Positions 8,303 to 16,915 of a stretch of 64,000 bases of DNA are shown here, piece by piece. The position numbers and the translations under genes are program-made. The notes beneath the pieces are model-generated. The model made no database searches. It had not been told where the DNA came from and worked only from the letters and a program-made list of their open reading frames with translations. This DNA is from RUG023 sp900315435 (GTDB lineage Bacteria > Spirochaetota > Spirochaetia > Sphaerochaetales > Sphaerochaetaceae): NCBI GenBank assembly GCA_902788205.1, contig CADAJJ010000005.1, positions 1 through 64,000 on the forward strand. Reading direction: 5' to 3'. Position 1 is the first letter of the stretch, and each line of letters opens with the position of its first letter.

Positions 8303-9546
8303 TGGCACGCAACCAGCAAGTCTGCTCTTTCTGCGGAAAGAGCATCAAGGACGTGAAACGTCTGATCAACGGGCCCGGAGTGGCCATTTGTGACGAATGC
8401 GTGAAGATCTGCGAGGAGATGCTCCGCGAGGATCCTGCCATGCAAGGGGCATCCATCGACACTTTGCCCGAGAAGATCCCTACTCCCGAGGAACTCAAGG
8501 AGTTCATGGATCAGTACGTGATTGGCCAGGACGAGGCCAAACGGATTCTCGCCGTGGCGGTCTACAACCACTACAAGCGGGTGAAGTACGAGAAGAAACT
8601 TGATACCGAGATGGAGAAGTCCAACATCCTGATGGTTGGCCCTACCGGAACGGGAAAGACGTTGCTCGCCCGGACCCTTGCACGCAAGCTCCAGGTGCCT
8701 TTCGCCATCGCTGACGCCACCACGCTCACCGAGGCCGGTTATGTTGGCGAAGATGTCGAGAACATTCTGCTGAAGCTGATCCAGAACGCGGACGACAACG
8801 TCGCCGCCGCGGAGCATGGCATCATTTTCATCGATGAAATCGACAAAATCGCGAAGAAGGAGGGGGAAAACCCTTCCATCACGCGTGATGTCAGCGGCGA
8901 GGGCGTGCAGCAGGCGCTTTTGAAAATCATCGAGGGGACGGTCGCTTCGGTCCCGCCACAGGGGGGGCGCAAGCATCCGAACCAGGAGATGATCCGCATC
9001 AACACCAAGGATATCCTTTTTATCTGCGGAGGTGCCTTCGTAGGTTTGGACAAGGTGATCGAGAAACGTGTCAGCACCCATTCTATGGGCTTTGGCGCCA
9101 AGGTCGAGGATACTTCCAAACGGAGCCTCCATGACTTGTACGCGCAGCTTGTTCCCGATGACCTGATCAAGTTCGGCCTGATTCCAGAGTTCATCGGCAG
9201 ATTGCCCATCCATGTCGCGCTGGACAACCTGAACAAGGAAGACCTGAAGCGGATCATTACCGAACCGAAGAACTCGGTGCTCAAGCAATACCAGCAAAGC
9301 TTCAAGATCGATGGCATTGACTTGGTTTTTGAAGACGACGCGGTGGACGCGATCGCCCAGAAAGCAATCGAGCAGAACACCGGAGCCCGTGGCATCAGGT
9401 CCATCGTTGAAGGGATGATGATGGATATCATGTATCGGATTCCTTCGATTCCGAATGTGAAGCAGGTCATCGTCTCCCGCGAGTCGGTCCTTAACCGCAA
9501 GAATCCTAAAATAATCGGAACGGATGGGAAGGAGATCGCTCTGTGA
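8302..9546 (+). CDS. clpX: ATP-dependent Clp protease ATP-binding subunit ClpX
   Basis: 414 residues. An N-terminal C4 zinc-binding domain (CSFCGKS ... CDECVKIC, residues about 8-35) is followed by one AAA+ module: Walker A GPTGTGKT (about 113-120), Walker B IIFIDEIDKI, and pore-loop GYVGED. The RKH-type motif is covered by ITRDVSGEGVQQALLK. ClpX unfolds tagged substrates and threads them into ClpP. Its stop overlaps the next GTG start by four bases. Confidence 0.97.
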   Translation: MARNQQVCSFCGKSIKDVKRLINGPGVAICDECVKICEEMLREDPAMQGASIDTLPEKIPTPEELKEFMDQYVIGQDEAKRILAVAVYNHYKRVKYEKKLDTEMEKSNILMVGPTGTGKTLLARTLARKLQVPFAIADATTLTEAGYVGEDVENILLKLIQNADDNVAAAEHGIIFIDEIDKIAKKEGENPSITRDVSGEGVQQALLKIIEGTVASVPPQGGRKHPNQEMIRINTKDILFICGGAFVGLDKVIEKRVSTHSMGFGAKVEDTSKRSLHDLYAQLVPDDLIKFGLIPEFIGRLPIHVALDNLNKEDLKRIITEPKNSVLKQYQQSFKIDGIDLVFEDDAVDAIAQKAIEQNTGARGIRSIVEGMMMDIMYRIPSIPNVKQVIVSRESVLNRKNPKIIGTDGKEIAL

Positions 9547-10526
9547 GCCTTTTCCCACCCGTCCCACAAGTGATTCTCACCCACCTCCAGGAGGACAGTT
9601 CCTTCATCGTCATCGGCCACAAGAGTCCGGATGGGGACTGTATCTCCAGCGAGCTGGGGATGGAATTCCTTCTCAAGGCGCTCGGCAAGCAGGTGTTGCT
9701 TGCCAATGCCGGCCCTTTCGAACGGCAAGAGATCCAATCCTTGCGGGGCCGGTTCGCCGACCATATTCCAGAAGCCTATCTGGCAGAAAGGCCGACCGTC
9801 GTGGTCGTGGACTGCTCTACCAGCGACAGGATTGGCAGCTTGTACGAGCAAGTGAAAGACCTTCACGTCATTGTCATCGACCACCACGCCAGCGGAACAC
9901 GCTGGGGACAAGACCTGTATATCGTTCCGGATTCTCCTTCCACCACCCTGCTCGTCCAGCATCTTTTTGAAACACTCCAGGTCGAGATTCCGGAAGAAGC
10001 GGCAAAGCGACTCTTCTTCGGATTCGCTACCGACACCGGCTTCTTCCGCTTCCTGCAGGTCCATCAGGCCGAGGCCCTCGATTCAGTCTCGCGCCTGGTA
10101 GCCAAGGGAGTCTCCCCCAACCAGGTCTACATGCAGATCAACGGGGGAAAGAGTCTCTCCTTCATCAAATACCTTGGAATCCTGATAGACCGGGCGGAAC
10201 CCTACCTTGATGGCAAAGTGATGGTCACGTACACTTGGCTGAAAGACAAGGAAACGTTCCACTGCGACAAACCGAGCGACCTTTTCTATAGCCAGATGCT
10301 CTCCATCGCCGGCGTACAGGCGGTCGCCCTATTCAAAGAGAAGGAAGACGGCACGGTCGAGGCTGGTCTGCGAGCCAGCCATGACAGCACCATCGACGTG
10401 GGACGGATCGCCGCTTCCTTCGGTGGTGGCGGACATGTGCACGCCAGCGGTTTCACGGTGAAGGGCGATCTTTTCACCATCCGTGACAACTTTTTGCGAC
10501 AAGTAGAGTTATTGCTCAAGAACTAA
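9543..10526 (+). CDS. nrnA: DHH-family phosphoesterase, NrnA-like oligoribonuclease / pAp phosphatase
   Basis: 327 residues starting at GTG, overlapping the clpX stop by four bases. The DHH domain shows GHKSPDGDCISS (about residues 24-35), VVVVDCSTSDR and the diagnostic VIVIDHHASGT (about 105-115), which together bind two Mn ions. The C-terminal DHHA1 domain carries FGGGGHVHASGF. NrnA-type enzymes degrade 2-5-nucleotide RNA and hydrolyse 3'-phosphoadenosine-5'-phosphate. Related DHH proteins such as RecJ or c-di-AMP phosphodiesterases are longer or have extra domains, so NrnA fits best. Confidence 0.85.
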   Translation: MSLFPPVPQVILTHLQEDSSFIVIGHKSPDGDCISSELGMEFLLKALGKQVLLANAGPFERQEIQSLRGRFADHIPEAYLAERPTVVVVDCSTSDRIGSLYEQVKDLHVIVIDHHASGTRWGQDLYIVPDSPSTTLLVQHLFETLQVEIPEEAAKRLFFGFATDTGFFRFLQVHQAEALDSVSRLVAKGVSPNQVYMQINGGKSLSFIKYLGILIDRAEPYLDGKVMVTYTWLKDKETFHCDKPSDLFYSQMLSIAGVQAVALFKEKEDGTVEAGLRASHDSTIDVGRIAASFGGGGHVHASGFTVKGDLFTIRDNFLRQVELLLKN

Positions 10527-10545
10527 TTGGCATCACCTTTGCAAC

Positions 10546-10573
10546 CCATAGAAAACCTGGAGGTTTTCTATGG
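10546..10573 (+). promoter_or_regulatory. Perfect 13-bp inverted repeat covering the Shine-Dalgarno site and ATG of the 10570 gene
   Basis: CCATAGAAAACCT at 10546-10558 is followed by GG and its exact reverse complement at 10561-10573. The right arm and loop contain GGAGG (10559-10563) and the ATG (10570-10572). In RNA this forms a hairpin that hides the ribosome-binding site and start codon. In DNA it is a 28-bp palindrome suitable for a dimeric regulator. It directly follows nrnA, whose stop is at 10524-10526. Confidence 0.85.
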
Positions 10574-11514
10574 ATGCACTATCCCTGCTCGTCCTCACGA
10601 GCCAGCAGCACCCTGAGGATGCGGCCTTGCACAAACGGGTCCGACAGAAGACGATGGAACTCTTCTACCATCTGCCCTACAAATATCACCTGATACCAGA
10701 GGATCAATGCGCAGCATTCCTGTTGTACTGCGAGCCTTCGATCGAGCGCTATATCGCCATGTTCCAACCGCGGACAAACTATGGATATTACATCATGTGC
10801 ATCATCCGGAGGCGCATCCCCTCATTCCTGCAAAAGCAGAACGAGGAGGAAGAAAGACGACTCTCCGTCTTGTTTGTCTCCTCGCCACAAATCCCCTACC
10901 AAGGGCAAGATGAGGAACTCCGAGGAGGAGCATTGTATCGCCGGGACGAGCTTCCCGTTGTCTTCCAGACGTTGCTCAGCCAAGGACCGACAACCGCACA
11001 GGGCCACGATCCCGCCATCCAGACCTTGTTGGAATCCCTTCATCATGATACCTGCAGGCGCGGACTGCTTCTCTCCTGCGCCATGGATCCCTCCTACGCG
11101 CTCGAGCATCACACTCCCCTGATAAGCAAGCTCCTAGGATGCGAGGAGACCCTTTTGACCGATTTCCTCGCCTCGCTCGACCAACTGCTTTTCGCCAAGC
11201 GGCAGGACTACAACGCCCATCTTGAACGGATTGGATTCCGTTTCTACCAAATCCATCGCTACCGAAGGGAAATCTGGGAAAACACAAAATCGGAATTCCG
11301 GAAAAAAGTCCAAGCACGGTACCGGTTCAACTTGTCGACTTGGAGAAAAAATCTTGAAGCACTGAAAAAACGCAAGAACATCTGTATCTCCCGCTCCCAA
11401 CTCGGCAAGATTCTCGGCGTGACGACAGGATCGATCCATCACAGCGTCATCACATGGAAGCATGCCATGCGGGACGCTCTGGACGTGCCCACGCCAATGG
11501 ACTATCTTGAGTAA
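10570..11514 (+). CDS. Unknown protein with sigma-region-2-like N-terminus and C-terminal helix-turn-helix
   Basis: 314 residues; I do not recognise a named family. Residues about 45-85 (LLYCEPSIERYIAMFQ, then YGYYIMCIIRRRIPSFLQKQ) resemble the helical pattern of sigma-70 region 2, with an aromatic F..Y and a basic IRRRI helix. Residues about 275-310 (ISRSQLGKILGVTTGSIHHS) read as a helix-turn-helix. The middle is charged and helical. A DNA- or RNA-binding regulator is inferred, not shown. The start codon and GGAGG lie inside a perfect palindrome, suggesting control of translation or autoregulation. It lies between nrnA and rdgB with a 3-base gap to rdgB, so it is probably co-transcribed. Confidence 0.75.
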   Translation: MDALSLLVLTSQQHPEDAALHKRVRQKTMELFYHLPYKYHLIPEDQCAAFLLYCEPSIERYIAMFQPRTNYGYYIMCIIRRRIPSFLQKQNEEEERRLSVLFVSSPQIPYQGQDEELRGGALYRRDELPVVFQTLLSQGPTTAQGHDPAIQTLLESLHHDTCRRGLLLSCAMDPSYALEHHTPLISKLLGCEETLLTDFLASLDQLLFAKRQDYNAHLERIGFRFYQIHRYRREIWENTKSEFRKKVQARYRFNLSTWRKNLEALKKRKNICISRSQLGKILGVTTGSIHHSVITWKHAMRDALDVPTPMDYLE

Positions 11515-11517
11515 GAT

Positions 11518-12141
11518 ATGGAAATCATGCTAGCGAGTGGCAATGCCCACAAACGCGCGGAATTCGCGCGAATGCTTCCCTCTTGGGATGTCCTGCTTCC
11601 CAAGGAAAGGGGAATCGAGTTCTCCTGTGAGGAAAATGGCACAACCTTCATCGATAACGCGCTGATCAAGGCAAGAGCCCTCTTTCGTGTCGCACCAAAA
11701 GGCACTTTGATCCTGGCAGACGACTCTGGTCTCTGCGTGGACGCCCTTGACGGCCAGCCAGGAATCCATACGGCACGTTACGGCATGGAGCCTGGAGGAA
11801 AGGAACTTCCTAGCGGGCAACGCAACGCGCTCCTGCTACGGAATATGGAGGCCTACAAGGAGATGAGCCAGAGGTCGGCGCATTTCGTCTGCGCGATTGC
11901 CTTGATTGCCGACCCGTACCGGACCTTTGTCGTCCAAGAAGCGGTTGACGGCCATATCGCATTCACCCCCTATGGGAAAGGCGGTTTCGGCTACGACCCG
12001 ATTTTCATCTGTGACGAAATCGGGCAGAGCATGGCGGCTGCATCCGATGCGTTGAAGGACCAGTACAGCCACCGGGGCCGGGCGCTGAACCATCTCGCAA
12101 GACTGTTGGAGGAAATCCGTGAAAACGCAAAAACGCTCTGA
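11518..12141 (+). CDS. rdgB: Non-canonical purine NTP pyrophosphatase (RdgB/HAM1)
   Basis: 207 residues. Family motifs are visible in order: LASGNAHKRAEF at the N-terminus, CEENGTTFIDNALIKA (the ENxxTFxxNAxxKA signature), LADDSGLCVDALDGQPG, and GGFGYDPIFIC near the C-terminus. The enzyme hydrolyses ITP, dITP and XTP to monophosphates, keeping deaminated purines out of nucleic acid. It ends inside the start region of pepF (23-base overlap). Confidence 0.96.
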   Translation: MEIMLASGNAHKRAEFARMLPSWDVLLPKERGIEFSCEENGTTFIDNALIKARALFRVAPKGTLILADDSGLCVDALDGQPGIHTARYGMEPGGKELPSGQRNALLLRNMEAYKEMSQRSAHFVCAIALIADPYRTFVVQEAVDGHIAFTPYGKGGFGYDPIFICDEIGQSMAAASDALKDQYSHRGRALNHLARLLEEIRENAKTL

Positions 12142-13897
12142 AATCGAGGAATCGAGCAAGTGGGATCTTTCCAGCCTCTTCGCTACCAGTGAAGAGTGGA
12201 AGGATGCCCTTGAAGCCCTGAAGCAAGCAGGAAGCCAAGCTGCTTCCTTCAAGGGCTCCATCAAGCGAGGGAAGGCATCTTTCCTCAAGTTGCTGAAGTG
12301 GCTCGGCGAGACCAACATCCTTGCCGAACGGGTGGGATGCTGGGCCATGCTGAACTACAGCGCGGACGCCTCCGACCCGAAGAACATCCGGCAATACGGC
12401 ATGGCAAGCCAGGTACTCGCCTCCCTTGGAGCGGCACTTGCCTTCTTCGACCCGGAACTACTCTCTCTGGACGAGGAGACCTACCAGGCATATCTCCATG
12501 ACCCCGACTTCCAGGAATACAAGGTCTATCTGCAGAAAAGCCGTCGCTTCAAAGCACACGTCCTGAGCGAGGGCGAGGAGCGTCTGATGGCATTGCAGAG
12601 CGAGAGCGCCCAGACCTCCGAGCTGACCTTCAGCGACCTGACCAATGTCGACATGGACTTCGGTACAGTCGAGGGAAAGCCATTGACGCAGAGCACCTAC
12701 AGCACCTTCATGCAAAGCACCAACCGAGCCACCCGCAAAGAGGCCTACGACAAACTCTACGGCATCTACGGGGCTCATCAGCATACGTTGGCCCGTCTGT
12801 ATGAAGGTTCGGTCAAGCAGGACATCTTCTCAAGCAAGGTCCGAGGCTACGCGTCAAGCCGCGACGCGGCACTTTTCCCGGACAAAGTGGATGGTTCCGT
12901 CTACGATACGTTGGTGGCCAGCGTCCATGCCGGCTTTGACTCGCTCCACCGTTTCTACGAGGTCAAGCGCAGAGCTCTCGGGCTGGAAAAGCTGGCGCAT
13001 TGGGACGTCTACGTGCCATTGGTCATGCAGAAACCTTTCCACACCACCTACGACGCCGCGGTAGAAACAGTACTCAAGGCAGTGAAACCCCTTGGAGACG
13101 AGTACGTCTCCATACTTGGGGCGGGCTTGACCACCGAGCGGTGGGTCGACAGATACGAAAACACAGGCAAACGGAGCGGAGCCTTCAGCAGTGGTTGCTA
13201 TACCAGCAAGCCATACATCCTGTTGAACTTCACTGGCGACACGCTGAACGACCTCTTCACCATCATCCACGAAGGCGGCCATTCGATGCACAGCTACTAC
13301 AGCAAGAAGCACAACCCCTTCTTCCAGTACGACTACACGATCTTCGAGGCCGAAGTAGCAAGCACCACCAACGAGCAGTTGCTTGCGCGTTACCTGCTCG
13401 ACCATGCCAAGGACAAGGACGAGCGCGCCTCGATCATCGGCAAGCAGCTTGACGACATCGTCGCGACGCTGTTCCGTCAGACCATGTTCGCAGAGTTCGA
13501 GGACCAGGCCCACAAGCTTGCGGAAAGCGGGGAGACTCTCTCGGTCGACGTGATCCGCGCCATCTACCGCAAGTTGCTTGTCGCCTACTTCGGGAATCAG
13601 GTCGAGTTCAGCGAGCTGAGCGACATGGAAGGACTGCGGATCCCCCACTTCTACAATGCCTTCTACGTCTACAAGTACGCAACCGGCATCAGCGCCGCGA
13701 TCGCGCTGAGCCAAAAGATTCTGGAAGGGGGAGAAAAGGAACGGAACGACTACCTCGCATTCCTGCAGAGCGGGGGAAGCCGGTACCCGATGGAATCGCT
13801 CAAGCTGGCGGGCGTGGACATGTCCAAGCCTGACGCGGTCAACGCCGCGGTCACACACTTCGCCACATTGCTCGACGAGTTCGAGAAGCTCGTCTGA
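12119..13897 (+). CDS. pepF: M3B-family oligoendopeptidase F
   Basis: 592 residues, normal for PepF, starting at GTG inside the rdgB 3' end. The zinc-metallopeptidase motif is IIHEGGHSMHSYYS (HExxH, about residues 380-393), followed by the downstream glutamate in FEAEVASTTNEQL. The protein lacks a signal peptide, so it acts in the cytoplasm on short peptides such as those released by Clp proteolysis. It ends three bases before the convergent acyltransferase gene. Confidence 0.96.
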   Translation: MKTQKRSEIEESSKWDLSSLFATSEEWKDALEALKQAGSQAASFKGSIKRGKASFLKLLKWLGETNILAERVGCWAMLNYSADASDPKNIRQYGMASQVLASLGAALAFFDPELLSLDEETYQAYLHDPDFQEYKVYLQKSRRFKAHVLSEGEERLMALQSESAQTSELTFSDLTNVDMDFGTVEGKPLTQSTYSTFMQSTNRATRKEAYDKLYGIYGAHQHTLARLYEGSVKQDIFSSKVRGYASSRDAALFPDKVDGSVYDTLVASVHAGFDSLHRFYEVKRRALGLEKLAHWDVYVPLVMQKPFHTTYDAAVETVLKAVKPLGDEYVSILGAGLTTERWVDRYENTGKRSGAFSSGCYTSKPYILLNFTGDTLNDLFTIIHEGGHSMHSYYSKKHNPFFQYDYTIFEAEVASTTNEQLLARYLLDHAKDKDERASIIGKQLDDIVATLFRQTMFAEFEDQAHKLAESGETLSVDVIRAIYRKLLVAYFGNQVEFSELSDMEGLRIPHFYNAFYVYKYATGISAAIALSQKILEGGEKERNDYLAFLQSGGSRYPMESLKLAGVDMSKPDAVNAAVTHFATLLDEFEKLV

Positions 13898-13900
13898 GCA

Positions 13901-15082
13901 TCAGATCGCACCGGTAAGGACTGCACTCGCGTAGCTGAAGCGAGTGCAGTTCTCCTTATGGGCGGGACAGAAGATAAAACATTGCTCCTTCTCGTAGATG
14001 ACAAAATTCCTTCCCGCTGTAAAGGGCAGAAGGAACATGCTGGAAATCGGGAAGGAAAGCTCCACTTCTTTGCCGTCCATCGTTCCCTTGTAGAAGAGGC
14101 CCTGATGGTTCAGACGACAAATCCCCCTTCCTGCCTCGCGCTGGCCCCCGTCATGCTGGTGGGTCGGAAGTCTCAGCGTCACGTCATCGCGCATCTCGAA
14201 GGAGGGATCCTTCGCCGCATCCCTTAGTTTTTCCACGCAGTCGCTGATCCAATCCTGCACCGTCGCGTACCTATCGGACATACGGTAGTTGCCGTCGATG
14301 GTGGCATGCCATCCGCATACGCAGGATACTTCACCGCCATGGGAAGACAGTCCGCCATGGGTTCCACAAGCGGGGCACAGCCATGCGGCGTTCTCCACAT
14401 GTTCCGCGGGATACTTCGTATGCAAATTCAGGTTTTTATTCCTTTTCCGGAATTCTATATCGTCGTAAGCTATGTAATCAACAAGCTCTCGAGCGAGAAC
14501 GTCCTTGTCAATTGTCTTCAGTTGCTCCTTGGTGTAGAGCTGCCGGGTCGTCACTTCGATACGGCCGCCGGCATGCTTCTTTCCCCACTTGGGAAAACAG
14601 AGCGTGGCGCCTTCGACATGAACCCCATAGACAGGGACACCGATGCGTTTGATGAAAAGCGCCGTGTCGTCGGGAAGCGGCTCGTTCTTGCTCAAGGCTC
14701 CGGTATGGGCCTCGGGGAACAGCAGGAGGATGCCATTGTGCTTCAGGCACCGCATCATCGCGATCGCCGAGCTGTTGTCGGCGGTAAAGACCGATTTGGG
14801 GATGCATCCCGCATGCTTCAGCCAATAGGCGTTGAAGGAGTCGGAAAAGAAGTACCGGGCGACGACAGGTGTCAGGTTGGGTTTTCTGAGCACACGCCAG
14901 GCGAACCACCAGTCAAACAGGGAGGCATGGTTGCCGACGACTATCGCCGGACCCTTGATCCGCTTCTCCGCCTTGTGGAGGACAAGCTTTTCGCCCCGCA
15001 GGCATTTCAGAGGCCAGAGTGACGCCACGTACCACCAGAACCTCTTCAAACGGTAATCCTCTCCAAAGCGAATATCGGCCAT
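13901..15082 (-). CDS. PlsC-type lysophospholipid acyltransferase fused to a zinc ribbon and extra C-terminal domain
   Basis: 393 residues, much longer than a typical 1-acylglycerol-3-phosphate acyltransferase (about 240). The acyltransferase core spans residues about 20-225, with the catalytic NHASLFDW (HX4D) and the FPEAHTGALSKNE motif (FPEG-like). Residues about 250-290 contain CPACG and CVCGW, a zinc-ribbon pattern. The remaining 110 residues look like a beta-rich domain that I cannot name. The ATG at 15082 has GGAG about seven bases upstream and is preferred over in-frame starts further out. Likely role: acyl transfer to a membrane lipid, with the extra domains possibly regulatory. Confidence 0.85.
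   Translation of the reverse strand: MADIRFGEDYRLKRFWWYVASLWPLKCLRGEKLVLHKAEKRIKGPAIVVGNHASLFDWWFAWRVLRKPNLTPVVARYFFSDSFNAYWLKHAGCIPKSVFTADNSSAIAMMRCLKHNGILLLFPEAHTGALSKNEPLPDDTALFIKRIGVPVYGVHVEGATLCFPKWGKKHAGGRIEVTTRQLYTKEQLKTIDKDVLARELVDYIAYDDIEFRKRNKNLNLHTKYPAEHVENAAWLCPACGTHGGLSSHGGEVSCVCGWHATIDGNYRMSDRYATVQDWISDCVEKLRDAAKDPSFEMRDDVTLRLPTHQHDGGQREAGRGICRLNHQGLFYKGTMDGKEVELSFPISSMFLLPFTAGRNFVIYEKEQCFIFCPAHKENCTRFSYASAVLTGAI
13917..13953 (+). terminator. Probable transcription-stop hairpin for the tig-pepF operon, inside the convergent gene
   Basis: ACTGCACTCGC (13920-13930) and GCGAGTGCAGT (13940-13950) are perfect complements around a 9-base loop, and three further pairs (one G-U) extend the stem outward. 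It starts about 20 bases after the pepF stop. There is no strong U tract, so it could be a weak or Rho-assisted terminator. It lies within the last codons of the acyltransferase gene on the other strand. Confidence 0.45.
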
Positions 15083-15137
15083 ACACAACTCCTTCGCCGC
15101 CATTGTACCCTTTGGGTCTGCGGGGTTGCAACGAGAC

Positions 15138-15166
15138 GAAAAAGGCTGTCCCCGAAAGGACAGCCT
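15138..15166 (-). terminator. Rho-independent terminator after tRNA-Leu
   Basis: On the minus strand AGGCTGTCC (15166-15158), a six-base loop, GGACAGCCT (15151-15143) and then TTTTC. It directly follows the tRNA-Leu gene and precedes the acyltransferase gene on the same strand. Confidence 0.85.
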
Positions 15167-15174
15167 GAAAGTCC

Positions 15175-15257
15175 TGCGGCAGAAAGGACTCGAACCTTCA
15201 CGAAGTTTCCCCCACAAGCACCTCAAGCTTGCACGTCTACCATTCCGCCACTGCCGC
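15175..15257 (-). tRNA. tRNA-Leu (anticodon GAG)
   Basis: 83 nucleotides folding as a class II tRNA. The acceptor stem is GCGGCAG / CTGCCGC with discriminator A. The anticodon stem CAAGC / GCTTG closes the loop TTGAGGT with anticodon GAG, reading CUC and CUU. A long variable region and a T arm GAAGG-TTCGAGT-CCTTT follow. The 3' CCA is not encoded. Confidence 0.95.
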
Positions 15258-15284
15258 ATACACTGCGTTTGTAACGGAATGAAC

Positions 15285-15312
15285 AATACAACAGGTTGCC
15301 TTCCTCCGTCAA
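15285..15312 (-). promoter_or_regulatory. Probable tRNA-Leu promoter
   Basis: On the minus strand TTGACG (15312-15307), a 16-base spacer and TGTATT (15290-15285), about 28 bases before the tRNA 5' end. Confidence 0.5.
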
Positions 15313-15448
15313 GGGTTTGGAACAATTCTTCTGGTTCCACTCGGAAGTGTCCATATATCCCAAAACGTTAGTCCTTTTTCGGAGTCATATATCGGATGTG
15401 GACATGGAAACCATCGCAATCCGTTTCGCGAGGGATGTTGTCGAACCA

Positions 15449-15472
15449 GACAAAAAAGCATACCTTTGATAT
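15449..15472 (+). promoter_or_regulatory. Possible promoter directly abutting rqcH (leaderless start)
   Basis: TTGTCG begins near 15438, with a 17-base spacer and a weak -10 TACCTT at 15461-15466. The ATG follows six bases later and no Shine-Dalgarno sequence precedes it, so the transcript may begin at or next to the start codon. Confidence 0.3.
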
Positions 15473-16915
15473 ATGTCGCTCAACCATCGGGAAATTGCCT
15501 TGATTCTTAGCGAGCTGCCTTTGGCAGGCTCGGTGATCCAGCATGTCATCCAGCACGATTTTCACTGTCTGACCTGGGAGATGTACAGCCCGGGGGTTGG
15601 GCGATGGGAGCTTTACACCGAAATCGGCACCGCGCAGAGCCGCATCCATCGGGTGAGCCGCATGGTCGCGGCCGTCCAAGGACAAAAGACAGCGAAGCTG
15701 CAACGCTTCGTCCAGTTCGCCCGCAAACATCTGGAAGGCGCAAGAATCACCAATGTCCATCAAGCGGCTTTTGACCGCATGGTAGACCTTTCGCTTGACA
15801 ACCATGGCACGCAGATGCACCTGATCATCCGTCTGTACAGCGGCCCCCAGGCCAACATCATCGTCACCGACGGCGCCTACACGATCCTGGACTTGCTTTA
15901 CCGCAGGCCCAAGCGGGGCGAGACGAGCGCCAAGAAGCTCGAGCTCCCACCCGAGCGCACAGAAGAAGGAAAGGTTTTCACGGTCAGGCCCCGGCTCGGG
16001 GACGTCAGTTTCAACGAGCAGATCGAGGCCGAATACGGACAAGCGAGCAACAAGGACTCTCTTGCCGGATTGATGGCGAAAGTCTGCCAGAAGCGCGACA
16101 GGGAGCTGATGATGCTCGAGGGCACGGCAAGGAGCCTTACCCGGAAAGCCCAGGCGAACGCGGGATATATGGAGATGAAGCTTGAGGGCGATTTGCTTTC
16201 CAGCTACAAGTACCTGCTCAAACCCCACATGGACCACATCGAGGTGGATGACTACACGACGGGAGGCAAGCGCGTCATCGCCCTGGATCCGAAACTCACC
16301 CCCAGCGAGAACATCGAGGCCTGCTATGCCCGTTACCAGAAGGCGAAGGGAACCTGGCAGGACAGTGTACAGGAGCACGAGAAGATCAAAGCCCAGAAGG
16401 CAGGGCTGGAAACCCATTACCGGGAACTGCTGCTTCCCTGCGACGACGAGCGGGTGATGATCCGCCGCCTGCAGAAGGAACTCAGGGAAGAGACCGCCGA
16501 CAAGAAACCGGAGAGCGCCAGTCCAGGACTGACGTTCCACAGCGGCAAGTTCACCATCCTTGTCGGACGCAACGCGAAGGAGAACGACGCGCTGCTGCGC
16601 CACTGGGTGAAGAGCTACGACTGGTGGATGCACACCCGCGACTGGCCGGGAGGGTATGTCTTCATCAAGGCGTTCAAGGACAAAAGCGTGCCCTTGGAGG
16701 TAATGCTGGACGCGGCCAACCTGGCCGTGACCTACAGCAAAGGAAAGAACCAAGGGGCTGCGGACCTGTACTATACCCAAGTCAAATATCTGCGCAGGGC
16801 CAAGGACGGTCCTCTGGGACTGGTCCTTCCCACCCAAGAAAAGAATTTCTTCGTGAAGGTCGACCAAGACCGGCTTGCGCGCGTCATGCAGACCAAGGAG
16901 GGAAGCGATGACTGA
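15473..16915 (+). CDS. rqcH: NFACT-family protein RqcH (ribosome-associated quality control)
   Basis: 480 residues, somewhat shorter than the usual 550-570. The N-terminal NFACT-N domain includes FDRMVDL, matching the conserved DR motif of RqcH. A helical coiled-coil middle follows (about residues 240-340). The C-terminal NFACT-R domain reads ILVGRNAKENDALL, then WWMHTRDWPGGYVFIK, matching the WLHTKDxPGSHVVI signature with substitutions. RqcH binds stalled 50S-peptidyl-tRNA complexes and directs alanine tailing for ClpXP degradation. No ribosome-binding site is visible. It leads a three-gene operon with overlapping or near-touching genes. Confidence 0.88.
   Translation: MSLNHREIALILSELPLAGSVIQHVIQHDFHCLTWEMYSPGVGRWELYTEIGTAQSRIHRVSRMVAAVQGQKTAKLQRFVQFARKHLEGARITNVHQAAFDRMVDLSLDNHGTQMHLIIRLYSGPQANIIVTDGAYTILDLLYRRPKRGETSAKKLELPPERTEEGKVFTVRPRLGDVSFNEQIEAEYGQASNKDSLAGLMAKVCQKRDRELMMLEGTARSLTRKAQANAGYMEMKLEGDLLSSYKYLLKPHMDHIEVDDYTTGGKRVIALDPKLTPSENIEACYARYQKAKGTWQDSVQEHEKIKAQKAGLETHYRELLLPCDDERVMIRRLQKELREETADKKPESASPGLTFHSGKFTILVGRNAKENDALLRHWVKSYDWWMHTRDWPGGYVFIKAFKDKSVPLEVMLDAANLAVTYSKGKNQGAADLYYTQVKYLRRAKDGPLGLVLPTQEKNFFVKVDQDRLARVMQTKEGSDD

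Noticed and set aside
6281..8308. 675-codon open frame on the minus strand opposite tig and clpP
   Set aside because: Shadow of trigger factor and ClpP; Leu/Val/Asp-rich translation with no homology pattern.
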